This document shows, piece after piece, positions 23,382 through 31,986 of a DNA stretch of 64,000 nt. Within the stretch, counting starts at the first letter, position 1; each line of letters begins with the position of its first letter. The position numbers and the translations under genes were made by a program. Below the pieces are notes generated by a model. That model saw only the letters and a program-made list of their open reading frames with translations, searched no databases and was not told where the DNA came from. Origin of the DNA: Blastococcus saxobsidens. GTDB taxonomy: Bacteria > Actinomycetota > Actinomycetes > Mycobacteriales > Geodermatophilaceae. The stretch spans positions 1 to 64,000 of the forward strand of contig NZ_JAAGWG010000022.1 of the NCBI RefSeq assembly GCF_010682065.1, written 5' to 3'.

Positions 23382-24356
23382 GTGGCGCGCGTGGGCTTGG
23401 TGCTGGGTGGTGGTGGTGTCGTCGGGCAGGCCTACCACTCCGGGGTGCTGGCCGTCCTCCAGCACGACTTCGGCTTCGACGCGCGGACGGCCGACCGGGT
23501 CGTCGGCACCTCCGCGGGCTCGATCACCGGCGCGCTCCTGCGGCTGGGCGTCTCCGCCGAGGACCTCGCCGCCTGGACGGTGAAGGCGCCGCTGTCCGGC
23601 GACGGCGACGTGCTCCGCCAGATGGCCGAGGCGCAGGTGCCCGAGCTGGCGCCCTTCCGGCCCTGGACCCTGCTGCGGCGGCCGCTGCGACTGCCCGGCC
23701 CGCACATGGTGGGACGGGCGCTGGCGCGGCCGCTGCAGTTCCGCCCGATGGCGGCCGGGATGGCGCTCATCGCCTCGGGACGCCACGACATCGTCGAGCA
23801 GCTCGCGGCGCTCCGGGAGCTGGACCAGCCGGGGTGGCCGGACCGGGACCTGTGGATCTGCGCGGTGCGCCGGCGGGACGGCCGCCGGGTCGTGTTCGGC
23901 CGCCCCGGCGCGCCCGAGGCGCCCCTGCACCTGGCGATCGGGGCGTCCTGCGCCGTGCCGGGCTACTTCGCCCCGGTGCGGATCGGGCCGCGGAGCTACG
24001 TCGACGGCGGGGTGCACTCGCCGACCAACGCCGCGGTGCTGCGCGGGCAGGGGCTCGACGTCGTGATCGTGATCGCCCCGATGAGCGGCCCCACGGGCTG
24101 GCGGCCCGGCATCTTCACCGCGGCCCGCCGGCACTCCGAGCGGCTGCTGCAGCGCGAGGTGCGGGCCCTGCGCGCCGAGGGCGTGCGGACCGTCGTCTTC
24201 ACCCCCGGCGCTGGCGAGCAGCTGGTGATGGGGAACGACATGATGTCGCGCAGCCGCCTGCACGAGGTGGTCGCGCAGGCGTTCCTCGCCGCGGGCTCGC
24301 ACGCCGCCACCCCCGAGGTGGCCGAGCTGCTGCGGGAGGCCGCCGGCGACGGCTGA
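23382..24356 (+). CDS. patatin-like phospholipase
   Basis: 324 aa from GTG 23382. The oxyanion-hole glycines GLVLGGGGVVG come first, then GTSAGS with the nucleophile at S44, and the dyad Asp in SYVDGGVHSP. This is a complete patatin fold expected to hydrolyse acyl esters of phospholipids or other lipids, with no signal peptide. CAGGCT plus a 6-nt spacer lies directly before the GTG (leaderless pattern). A second GTG four codons in is possible. It is convergent with the BrkB-like gene and not in an operon. A second patatin gene lies at 45532. Confidence 0.9.
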   Translation: MARVGLVLGGGGVVGQAYHSGVLAVLQHDFGFDARTADRVVGTSAGSITGALLRLGVSAEDLAAWTVKAPLSGDGDVLRQMAEAQVPELAPFRPWTLLRRPLRLPGPHMVGRALARPLQFRPMAAGMALIASGRHDIVEQLAALRELDQPGWPDRDLWICAVRRRDGRRVVFGRPGAPEAPLHLAIGASCAVPGYFAPVRIGPRSYVDGGVHSPTNAAVLRGQGLDVVIVIAPMSGPTGWRPGIFTAARRHSERLLQREVRALRAEGVRTVVFTPGAGEQLVMGNDMMSRSRLHEVVAQAFLAAGSHAATPEVAELLREAAGDG

Positions 24357-24377
24357 CCGGCGCAGGACCCCGGTGCC

Positions 24378-25370
24378 TCACTCCTCGCCCGGATAGGGCG
24401 GGGCACTGTCGGCCACGACCGCGCCCCGCTCGCCCAGCGGCTGGTCGGGGCCCACGGTCGAGTCGCGGCTGGTCTCCCGCTCGGTCTCGGCGTTGACAGT
24501 CGCGCCGAGGAGGACCAGCAGGACCGTCGCCCACAGCCAGAACATGCTGATGGCGACGCCGGCCAGCGGCCCGTACGTCGACTCGTAGCTGCCCAGCGTC
24601 TCGACGTAGGTGAACAGGCCGATCGTGGTGGCCAGCCAGAGCACGGTCGCCACCGTCGAGCCGCCGGTGATCCACCGCCAGCGGGCGTCCTTCCGGTCCG
24701 GGCCGAACCGGTAGAGCAGGGCCAGCACGGCGCTCATCAGCAGGGCGACGGCCCCCCAGGTGAGGACCGGCGCGACGGCGCGCAGCAGGCCCGGCGCGTC
24801 CTGCAGCCAGCGGGAGGCCGCACCCGCCCCGGCGATGACGGCGCCGAGCAGCAGCGCGCCCCCGAGGACCATGACGAGGGCGGTGGCCGTGCGGCGCAGG
24901 AAGCTGCGGGTCTCGGTCTCGTGGTAGGCCAGGGTCAGCCCGTCGATGAGGTAGCTCACGGCGGTCGCCGCCGTCGACAGGGCCACGACCAGCCCGGCGA
25001 GGCCGCGCAGGGTGAGCACCTGCGTCGAGGCGGTGGTGATGGTGGTCAGCTGGTCGGCGACCAGCGGCTCCAGCTCGGTGGGGAGCATGCGCACGACACC
25101 CGAGAGCTGCTGGAGCGCCTGGTCGGGGGTGCTGACCGCGCCGTAGACGGAGATCGCGGTGACCAGCACCGGCGCGATCGACAGGACGGCGAAGAACGCG
25201 ACGCCCGCGGCCTGGACCATGAGCCGGTCGCTGAACACGTGCGCCGCGACCCGCCGCAGGACGTGCCGCCAGCCCTGGGCGGGGATGCCGAAGGGCGAGG
25301 CGGCGTCGCTGGGACGGGGGTCGCGGCCCGCGCGCCCACCGGTCCGCCGCCGCCCGCTGACCGACGCCAT
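24378..25370 (-). CDS. YihY/BrkB family inner-membrane protein
   Basis: 330 aa with six hydrophobic segments. Family hallmarks are GVAFFAVLSIAPVLVTAISVYG near residue 55, GLAGLVVALSTAATAVSYLIDGL, the SVYGPLAG-like YESTYGPLAGVAISMFWLWATVLLVLLGATVNAE, and cytosolic basic ends. Once annotated as ribonuclease BN, the family is now regarded as membrane proteins of unknown transport or permeability function. The acidic C-tail is about 40 residues. The next gene on this strand (DivIVA-like) ends about 50 bp upstream. Confidence 0.9.
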   Translation of the reverse strand: MASVSGRRRTGGRAGRDPRPSDAASPFGIPAQGWRHVLRRVAAHVFSDRLMVQAAGVAFFAVLSIAPVLVTAISVYGAVSTPDQALQQLSGVVRMLPTELEPLVADQLTTITTASTQVLTLRGLAGLVVALSTAATAVSYLIDGLTLAYHETETRSFLRRTATALVMVLGGALLLGAVIAGAGAASRWLQDAPGLLRAVAPVLTWGAVALLMSAVLALLYRFGPDRKDARWRWITGGSTVATVLWLATTIGLFTYVETLGSYESTYGPLAGVAISMFWLWATVLLVLLGATVNAETERETSRDSTVGPDQPLGERGAVVADSAPPYPGEE

Positions 25371-25423
25371 GGCTCATGACACCCGTGCGGAGCGCGCACC
25401 GCAAGCCGCGCGCGGCGGCTGCC

Positions 25424-26446
25424 TCAGTGCGTGCGGGGCGTCCCCGACCACGAGCGGAGCCGCGCACGCAGCCGGGCCGGCCACAGCGCGCCGGCGGCCG
25501 ACCTGCCCTGCTCGAGGCGCCGGACCTCCGCCTGCAGCGCGGACCGCCGGCTCACCAGGTCCTGGACCTCGGAGTCCAGGGCGGACCGCCAGGTCCGGAG
25601 GACGTCGACCTCCGCCAGGACGGCGGCCGAGCGGAGCGCTGCGTCGTCCTCGCGGCGCTGCCGGAACGCGGCGGCCTCCTCGTCGGCCCGCCGGCGCTCC
25701 TCGCGCGCGGCGGTCAGCATGCCGACGACCTCCTGGCGGGCCCGCTGCCGCGCGGCCAGCGCATCCTCGGCGGCCGCGCGCCGGATGCCCTCGGCGTCCC
25801 CGCGGGCCTGCTCGCCGGTGGCGCGCGCCGCGGCCAGTTCGCCCGCGGCCTCGCTGCGCAGCTGCGCAGCTGCCCGCTCGGCCTCGGTCACGACCGCGCG
25901 GGCCCCGGCCGTCAGCGCGTCCGCCTGCGCCGTCGCCGCCTCGACCGTCTCCCGGGAGCGGTCCTCGGCCTCGGCGATGGTCCGCGCCGCGCAGGCCAGC
26001 AGCTGCTCGGCCTCCGTCGTCGCGGCGGCCCGGCAGGCCGCCGCCTCGGCCCGCAACCCCTCGGCCTCGTCGGCCGCGGTGGCCAGCAGGGAGCCGATCC
26101 GATCGGCCACGGCCAGGAACTGGCCGCCGCCGGGGGAGTGCCCGAGCAGCCGCTGGGCGTCGCGCAGCTCGCTGGACACGCGGAGCAGCCGGACCTCCAG
26201 GTGTTCCCGCTCGCGGTCGGCGGCGACGAGCTCGTCCTCGGCCCACCGGACGTAGGTGTCGACCTGGAACCGGTCGTAACCGGTGACGGCACGGCGGAAC
26301 TGCGGGCCGACGTCGAAGAGGGTGGGCAGGTCGCCGGAGACGTTGGGTCGCCGGCGGTCGCCGTCCGCCCGCGTGTCCGGCGTCGTCCCGGTGGGGTCGG
26401 CGAGGGCCGCCCCGGCCTGGGCGTCGGCGGCGAGCTGCACGGTCAT
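25424..26446 (-). CDS. DivIVA-like coiled-coil protein
   Basis: 340 aa from ATG 26446 (ACGGAG site; GTG 26464 would add six residues). After about 45 disordered residues comes FRRAVTGYDRFQVDTYVRWAEDEL, which matches the DivIVA membrane-targeting N-domain (F-x-V-x-GYDxxxVDxY). A long Ala/Glu/Arg heptad coiled coil then runs almost to the end. DivIVA-type proteins assemble at curved membranes and organise polar growth and septation in actinobacteria. It is too divergent to be called Wag31 itself, and a paralogue with its own role is likely. Confidence 0.78.
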   Translation of the reverse strand: MTVQLAADAQAGAALADPTGTTPDTRADGDRRRPNVSGDLPTLFDVGPQFRRAVTGYDRFQVDTYVRWAEDELVAADREREHLEVRLLRVSSELRDAQRLLGHSPGGGQFLAVADRIGSLLATAADEAEGLRAEAAACRAAATTEAEQLLACAARTIAEAEDRSRETVEAATAQADALTAGARAVVTEAERAAAQLRSEAAGELAAARATGEQARGDAEGIRRAAAEDALAARQRARQEVVGMLTAAREERRRADEEAAAFRQRREDDAALRSAAVLAEVDVLRTWRSALDSEVQDLVSRRSALQAEVRRLEQGRSAAGALWPARLRARLRSWSGTPRTH

Positions 26447-26598
26447 CCGGTCCGCTCCGTTCACTCTGCGTGATGAGTCAGGAACGCTACGGCGTCATCC
26501 GGAAGGCTGCAGGGCGGGGAGCGTTCGGCGTCACCCTGACGAGCGACGGCCGCCCACGGGAACCGGCGACGGTCCTCCACGTCCCGCACGCTTGCCCC

Positions 26599-26871
26599 AT
26601 GGACCCCGAGACGCCGGCACCGCTGCCCGGCAGCATGAGCGTCCCTCTCTGGTTCCAGGGGGAGGTCGTCGTCGCCGTCGTCGTGGTCGCGGTGGTGCTG
26701 GCCCTCGTCGCCCTCGCGCTCGGCAGCGTCCGCCCGGGCGCCTCGGAGCGTGCGGAGTGGCAGTCGTGGCTCGCCGCGCGCTCCCGGCACGCCGACGCCG
26801 CGCCGCCGGCGCGCCCCGGGGGCGCCGGCCCCCTCGGGGACGGTCCGGCGCGGGGGGCCCGGCGGACCTGA
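26599..26871 (+). CDS. small single-pass membrane protein, 90 aa
   Basis: ATG 26599 is preceded by CACGCT and a 6-nt spacer, the leaderless pattern; an upstream ATG would add 43 unrelated residues. One strong membrane helix (VVVAVVVVAVVLALVALALG, about residues 22-42) is followed by a basic region with EWQSWLAARSRH and a disordered Pro/Gly/Arg tail. The N-terminus is probably outside. No family is recognised. It lies between the divergent DivIVA-like gene and the TetR gene. Confidence 0.6.
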   Translation: MDPETPAPLPGSMSVPLWFQGEVVVAVVVVAVVLALVALALGSVRPGASERAEWQSWLAARSRHADAAPPARPGGAGPLGDGPARGARRT

Positions 26872-26933
26872 GGCCCCCGTCCACCGGATCGGCCGTGTGG
26901 CACGCTGCGCGGGCCGAACCGAACGGAGGTGCG

Positions 26934-27581
26934 ATGCCAGCCACGGACCAGGAGCAGATCCCGGTGACCGAGCGGGGCCGCCGGACCAGGGCCGCGCTCC
27001 TGCAGGCCGGCCGGGAGCTGTTCGAGGAACGCGGGTTCGCCGACGTGCGGATCGACTCCGTGGTCGAGCGGGCCGGGGTCTCCCACGGCACCTTCTACAC
27101 CTGGTTCGACTCCAAGGAGTCGCTGCTGCGCGCGATCGTCGCCGCCGTGGTCGACGACGTCTTCACCGCCACCACGGTGGGCTCCCGGCTGCCGCCGGAC
27201 GCCCCGTACGCGCGGATCGAGGCGGCCAACCGGCTGTACCTCACGGCGTTCACCCGGCACGCGCGGATCCTCCGGGTGCTGGACTCCCTCGCCGACACCC
27301 GCGAGGAGTTCCGGCGGCTGCGGGTCGACGTACGGGAGGCCTTCGTGCGCCGTGGCACGGAGGGCCTGGAGCGCCTGCAGGAACTCGGGCTGGCCGACCG
27401 CGACCTGCCGCCGCGCGCCACGGTGAGCGCACTGGGCGCCATGGTGGAGTCCTTCGCCCAGCTGTGGCAGGACCCGGCGGAGGGGCTCGACGAGGACGCC
27501 GCCGTCGAGATCCTGACCCGGTTGTGGGCCGGCGCCATCGGCCTGCCGCGCTCGGCCTGGGAGTCCTACCGCCCCGTCTGA
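26934..27581 (+). CDS. TetR-family transcriptional regulator
   Basis: 215 aa from ATG 26934 with GGAGG directly upstream. The N-terminal HTH reads ALLQAGRELFEERGFADVRIDSVVERAGVSHGTFYTWF, split here to its key residues: R..F...G, I..V...A.VS.GT.Y.WF. The C-terminal ligand domain (about 70-215) is specific to this protein. It is convergent with, and 2 bp from, the end of the seven-gene acyl-CoA operon. It is a candidate for that operon's regulator, as in pseudomonad atu clusters where TetR-type AtuR represses, but the operon promoter is about 10 kb away. Confidence 0.9.
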   Translation: MPATDQEQIPVTERGRRTRAALLQAGRELFEERGFADVRIDSVVERAGVSHGTFYTWFDSKESLLRAIVAAVVDDVFTATTVGSRLPPDAPYARIEAANRLYLTAFTRHARILRVLDSLADTREEFRRLRVDVREAFVRRGTEGLERLQELGLADRDLPPRATVSALGAMVESFAQLWQDPAEGLDEDAAVEILTRLWAGAIGLPRSAWESYRPV

Positions 27582-27583
27582 GG

Positions 27584-28351
27584 TCAGCTCCCGGCGGCCC
27601 ACGCGGGACGGCGCCTGCCGAGCAGCGCGGCGATGCCCTCGGCCGCCTCCGCCGAGCCGAACCGCTCCGCGGAGACCGCGGCCATCCGGCGGAAGTCCTC
27701 CGCGAGGTCGGGGCCGGGCAGGTCGCGCAGCAGCTGCAGGGTGGCCGCGATCGCCTCCGGCGCCCCCTGCGCGAGCTGCTCGACGAAGGCGTCCACCGCG
27801 GCGTCGAGGTCGCCGTCGCCGACCGCGCGGTCGAGCAGGCCGGCCTGCTGCGCGCGGGCGCCGTCGAAGGGCTGCCCGGTGAGGAACAGCTCGCGGGCGG
27901 CCCGGGGGTCCATCCGGCGCAGGCACGGGACGGCGATGATCGCCGGCGCCACCCCGATCCGCACCTCGCTGAAGGCGAAGGTCGCCCCGGCCAGACCCAC
28001 GGCGAGGTCGCACGCGGCGATCAGCCCCAGCCCGCCGGCCCGGGCGGCGCCGTCGACCCGCGCGACCACCGGCTTGGCGCTGTCCAGGAGCAGCGTCAGC
28101 ACCTCCGGGAGCCCGACGGCGCCCGGGCGCCCGCCGGCCCGCTGCTCCTTGAGGTCGGCCCCGGAGCAGAAGACCGGCCCGGCCCCGGTCAGCACCACCA
28201 CCCGGACGCCGTCGTCGGCCAGGGCCGCGGCGAGGGCCGCGTGCAGCTGCTCGACCAGCGCCCGGGACAGCGCGTTGCGGTTGGACGGCGAGTCCAGCGT
28301 CACGACGGCGGCCGGGCCGCGCCGCTCGGTGCGCACCAGCAGGTCAGGCAC
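27584..28351 (-). CDS. enoyl-CoA hydratase/isomerase family protein (last gene of acyl-CoA operon)
   Basis: 255 aa, crotonase fold. The oxyanion-hole stretch is GPVFCSGADLKEQ, followed by DGAARAGGLGLIAACDLAVG and FAFSEVRIGVAPA. The second catalytic Glu (FSEV, rat E164) is present, but the first (rat E144, normally GGGxE) is Gly. That pattern is compatible with methylglutaconyl- or isohexenylglutaconyl-CoA hydratases (LiuC/AtuE type) as I recall them; ordinary enoyl-CoA hydration is less likely. Its ATG overlaps the TGA of the acyl-CoA ligase by 8 nt. Confidence 0.86.
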   Translation of the reverse strand: MPDLLVRTERRGPAAVVTLDSPSNRNALSRALVEQLHAALAAALADDGVRVVVLTGAGPVFCSGADLKEQRAGGRPGAVGLPEVLTLLLDSAKPVVARVDGAARAGGLGLIAACDLAVGLAGATFAFSEVRIGVAPAIIAVPCLRRMDPRAARELFLTGQPFDGARAQQAGLLDRAVGDGDLDAAVDAFVEQLAQGAPEAIAATLQLLRDLPGPDLAEDFRRMAAVSAERFGSAEAAEGIAALLGRRRPAWAAGS

Positions 28352-29945
28352 GGAACTCGTCGCGGAGCTCGTGCTTCTGGATCTTCCCGGTCGCGGTCTT
28401 GGGCAGACCCACGCGGACCTCGATCCGCTTGGGCACCTGGAAGCCGGCGAGGTGCTGCCGGCAGTGCTCGAGCAGCCGCCCGGTCAGCGCGTCGGCGTCC
28501 ACGTCCGGGTCGGCCGGGACGACGACGCCGGTGACCGCCTCGCCCCAGCGGTCGTCCGGCACACCGATGACGGCGGCCTCGACGATCTCGGCGGAGGCGA
28601 GCAGCACCCGCTCGACCTCGACCGAGGAGACGTTCTCCCCGCCGGTCTTCACCATGTCCTTGACCCGGTCGGTGAACCAGACGACGCCCTCGTCGTCGAG
28701 GTGCCCGACGTCCCCGCTGTGGAACCAGCCGTGCGCGAAGGCGGCGGTGTTGGCCTCGGCGTTGTTCCAGTACCCGCTCATCACGTGCGGGCCCCGGTAC
28801 ACGATCTCGCCGGTCCCGCCCGGGGGCAGCAGCTCCCCGGCGGCGTCCATGATCCTGGTGTCGACGGTGACGGTGGACGGTCCCCACGAGGCCGCCTTGG
28901 TCTCCTGGTGGGCGGGCCACTGGAACACCGTCGCCGGCACGCACTCGGTCTGCCCGGAGCCCAGCAGCACCTGCGCGGAGGGGAAGGCGGCGGCGATCGC
29001 GGCGATCCGCTCCTGGGGCATCGGGGCCATGGCGTAGATGCACAGCCGCACCGAGGAGAGGTCCCGGGTCCGGATGCCGGGGGAGGCCAGCAGCGCGGCG
29101 TACATCATCGGCAGCAGCATCAGGTGGGTGGCGCGGCGGCTCTCCACCACCTCCAGGAAGCCCTCCGGCTCGAACCCGCGGGGGAGCACCGCGGTCCCGC
29201 CGGTGAGCAGGATCGGCAGCAGCAGGGTGTCCAGCGCGGTGGTGTGGAACAGCGGCAGCACGATCGGCAGCACGGAGAACTCGTCGCCGCGGCGGTGGCC
29301 GGTCTGCAGCGCGTTGCTCAGCACGCCGACGTGCACCGACAGGTGGCTGGTCAGCACGCCCTTCGGCCGGGCCGTGGTGCCGGAGGTGTAGAGGCAGTGC
29401 AGGGTGTCGCGGTCCTCCACCACCACCCGCACGGGCGTCGGGTCGGCCGCCACGTCCGCCCAGCGCCGGACCGGCCGTCCGGCGATCGACTCCGGGACCT
29501 CGTCGCCGGTGACGACGACGGTGGTGATCTCCGGCAGGGACGGCAGGACCGCCTCCAGCAGGGGCAGGAACGGGGGGTCCGCGACGACGGTCCGGGTGCC
29601 GGAGTCGGCCAGGATCCAGCCGATGTCCTCCGGCGCGAGCATGAGGTTCACCGGCAGGGCGACCAGCCCGGCCTTGGCGCAGCCGAAGAAGCTGGCGGCG
29701 AAGCGCCAGGAGTTGCCCAGGAGGAACGCGACCGGCTCCTGGTGCCGCACGCCGGCGTCGAGCAGACCGCGGCCGAACGCCTCCGAGGCGGCGTCCAGCC
29801 GGGCGTAGGTGATCTCCTCGTCCCCGTCGACGATCGCCGTGCGGCCGGCGAAGAGCGCGGTGGTGCGGGTGAGCATGTCGCCGACCGAGAACCGGGTGGC
29901 GAGGTTGAACTCCAGGGGGTCGACCCCGGACAGGTCAGGACGCAT
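28344..29945 (-). CDS. AMP-forming acyl-CoA synthetase
   Basis: 533 aa, ANL superfamily. The phosphate-binding loop is LYTSGTTARPKGV, followed by GSGQTE (motif A5), YRGPHVMSGYWN, WFHSGDVGHLDDEG (A7), FTDRVKDMVKTGGENVSSVEVE (A8 hinge) and the catalytic Lys in PKTATGKIQKHEL. It should activate a carboxylic acid to its CoA thioester at the head of the pathway that this operon encodes (AtuH-like position). It overlaps the biotin carboxylase gene by 11 nt and the hydratase gene by 8 nt. The length is normal. Confidence 0.92.
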   Translation of the reverse strand: MRPDLSGVDPLEFNLATRFSVGDMLTRTTALFAGRTAIVDGDEEITYARLDAASEAFGRGLLDAGVRHQEPVAFLLGNSWRFAASFFGCAKAGLVALPVNLMLAPEDIGWILADSGTRTVVADPPFLPLLEAVLPSLPEITTVVVTGDEVPESIAGRPVRRWADVAADPTPVRVVVEDRDTLHCLYTSGTTARPKGVLTSHLSVHVGVLSNALQTGHRRGDEFSVLPIVLPLFHTTALDTLLLPILLTGGTAVLPRGFEPEGFLEVVESRRATHLMLLPMMYAALLASPGIRTRDLSSVRLCIYAMAPMPQERIAAIAAAFPSAQVLLGSGQTECVPATVFQWPAHQETKAASWGPSTVTVDTRIMDAAGELLPPGGTGEIVYRGPHVMSGYWNNAEANTAAFAHGWFHSGDVGHLDDEGVVWFTDRVKDMVKTGGENVSSVEVERVLLASAEIVEAAVIGVPDDRWGEAVTGVVVPADPDVDADALTGRLLEHCRQHLAGFQVPKRIEVRVGLPKTATGKIQKHELRDEFRA

Positions 29946-31986
29946 GGCTGTTCCCTTCGCTCGCGCGCTCGGTGGGGGTGTGCTCGCCGACGACCGCGAG
30001 GACCGCGCCCGTCTCCACCTGGGCGCCCACGGAGGCGTGCAGGTGGGTGACCACCCCGTCGGTCGGCGCGACCACGGGATGCTCCATCTTCATGGCCTCG
30101 AGGACCAGCACCAGCTGGCCCGCGCGGACCTCCTGGCCCTCCTCGACGGCAACCCGGGTCACCGCGCCGGGCATGGTGGCGGTGAGCGACCCGGGGGCCA
30201 CCGATGCGGTGGGCTCCGGGAACCGCGGCAGCTCTACCAGCGTGGTCGAGCCCTCGGGCCCGTCGACGTAGGACCGGTCGCCGTCGACGTGCACGTGGTA
30301 CCTGCCGCGCAGCCCGTCGGCCTCCACGTCCAGGCGGACCGTGGGCCCGTCAACCGCGGTGCGCAGGACCGCCAGTTCCACCGGCTCCCCGTCGACGTCG
30401 GCGGTGAGCCCGGTCCGGTCCAGTCGGTAGCGCACCGATCCGGCGTCGAACGCCGTCGTCTGCGGAGCGGTCGAGTTGTTGCGCCAGCCCGACGGCAGAC
30501 CGGCCAGCACCGGCGCGGCCGCCCGGCGCAGGGCCGCACCGGCGAGCGCGGCCACGACGGCGTGCACCCGGCGGCCGGCCTCGTCGACCAGCGGGGCGGC
30601 CAGGGTGTCCAGGCCGTGCCGGTCCAGGAACGCGGTGTCGGTCTCGCCGGCGAGGAAGGCCTCGCTGCGCAGGATCCGCACGAGCAGGTCGCGGTTGGTG
30701 GTCAGCCCGTGCAGCCGTGCCCGGGTCAGCCCACCGGCCAGTGCGAGCGCCGCCGAGGCGCGGTCCGGCGCCCAGGCGATGACCTTGGCCAGCATCGGGT
30801 CGTAGTGCACGCCGACCTCCCCGCCGGGGGTCACGCCGCTGTCCAGCCGCAGGCCGGGGCCCACGGTCGGGCCGAAGGCGGCGTCGGCCGGGATCTCGAA
30901 GTCCGCCAGCCGGCCGGACTGCGGCAGCCAGTTCTGCGCCGGGTCCTCGGCGTAGAGCCGCACCTCGATCGCCGCGCCGGTCAGGGTGGGGGAGACCGCC
31001 TCGGCCGGCAGCGGCCGGCCGGCCGCGACGTCGAACTGCAGGCGGACCAGGTCCAGGCCGGTGACCGCCTCGGTGACCGGGTGCTCCACCTGCAGCCGGG
31101 TGTTCATCTCCAGGAAGAAGAAGTCGCCGGAGTCGTCGAGCAGGAACTCGACGGTGCCCGCACCCCGGTAGTCGATGGCCCGCGCGGCCGCCACCGCCGC
31201 CTCCTGCAGCCGCTCCCGCAGGTCGGGGTCGACCGCGGGCGAGGGCGCCTCCTCGACGACCTTCTGGTGCCGGCGCTGGATGGAGCACTCGCGCTCGAAC
31301 AGCGCCACGGTGGTGCCGTGCCGGTCGCCGAAGACCTGCACCTCGATGTGGCGGGGCCGCTCGACCAGCCGCTCGAGGAACACGGTGCCGTCGCCGAACG
31401 CCGACGCGGCCTCGCGACCGGCCGCCGCGACGGCCTCGGCCAGCTCCGCCGGTTCGCGCACCTCGCGCATGCCGCGGCCCCCACCGCCGAAGGAGGCCTT
31501 GACCAGCAGCGGGTAGCCCACCTCGGCGGCGGCCTCGGCCAGCGTGGCGCCGGCGAGCCCGGTCGCGTCCACGCTGGGCAGGGTGGGGACCCCGGCCCGG
31601 CGCATCAGCTCCTTGGCGGCGAGCTTGCTGCCCATCGCCTCGACGGCCTCGGGGCTCGGTCCGACGAACACCAGCCCCGCGGCCTCCACCGCCCGGGCGA
31701 AGGCCGCGTTCTCGGACAGGAACCCGTAGCCCGGGTGCACGCAGTCCGCGCCGGCGCGCAGCGCCGCGGCCACCACGAGGTCGGCGCGCAGGTAGGTCTC
31801 GGCCGGGCTGTTGCCCGGCAGCCGGACGGCGACGTCGGCGTCGGCGACGAACGGCGCGTCGGCATCGGCGTCGGAGTGCACCGCGACCGTGCGCAGCCCC
31901 ATGGCCCGCGCCGTGGTGAAGACGCGGCGGGCGATCTCGCCACGGTTGGCGACGAGCACGCACGTCAGGTTCCGCGGAGTGCTCAC
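29935..31986 (-). CDS. acyl-CoA carboxylase biotin carboxylase/BCCP subunit
   Basis: 683 aa from GTG 31986. The biotin carboxylase domain shows LVANRGEIARRVF, ADCVHPGYGFLSENAAF, the ATP-grasp loop KASFGGGGRGMR, FLEMNTRLQVEHPVTE and the lid/catalytic Arg region. A BT-type linker follows, then a BCCP domain with the biotinyl Lys at about 633 in EAMKMEH. It carboxylates biotin with bicarbonate and ATP for transfer by the partner carboxyltransferase. The order fits MCC, GCC or acyl-CoA carboxylase alpha subunits. The GTG overlaps the stop of the carboxyltransferase gene (GTGA). Confidence 0.93.
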   Translation of the reverse strand: MSTPRNLTCVLVANRGEIARRVFTTARAMGLRTVAVHSDADADAPFVADADVAVRLPGNSPAETYLRADLVVAAALRAGADCVHPGYGFLSENAAFARAVEAAGLVFVGPSPEAVEAMGSKLAAKELMRRAGVPTLPSVDATGLAGATLAEAAAEVGYPLLVKASFGGGGRGMREVREPAELAEAVAAAGREAASAFGDGTVFLERLVERPRHIEVQVFGDRHGTTVALFERECSIQRRHQKVVEEAPSPAVDPDLRERLQEAAVAAARAIDYRGAGTVEFLLDDSGDFFFLEMNTRLQVEHPVTEAVTGLDLVRLQFDVAAGRPLPAEAVSPTLTGAAIEVRLYAEDPAQNWLPQSGRLADFEIPADAAFGPTVGPGLRLDSGVTPGGEVGVHYDPMLAKVIAWAPDRASAALALAGGLTRARLHGLTTNRDLLVRILRSEAFLAGETDTAFLDRHGLDTLAAPLVDEAGRRVHAVVAALAGAALRRAAAPVLAGLPSGWRNNSTAPQTTAFDAGSVRYRLDRTGLTADVDGEPVELAVLRTAVDGPTVRLDVEADGLRGRYHVHVDGDRSYVDGPEGSTTLVELPRFPEPTASVAPGSLTATMPGAVTRVAVEEGQEVRAGQLVLVLEAMKMEHPVVAPTDGVVTHLHASVGAQVETGAVLAVVGEHTPTERASEGNSHAS

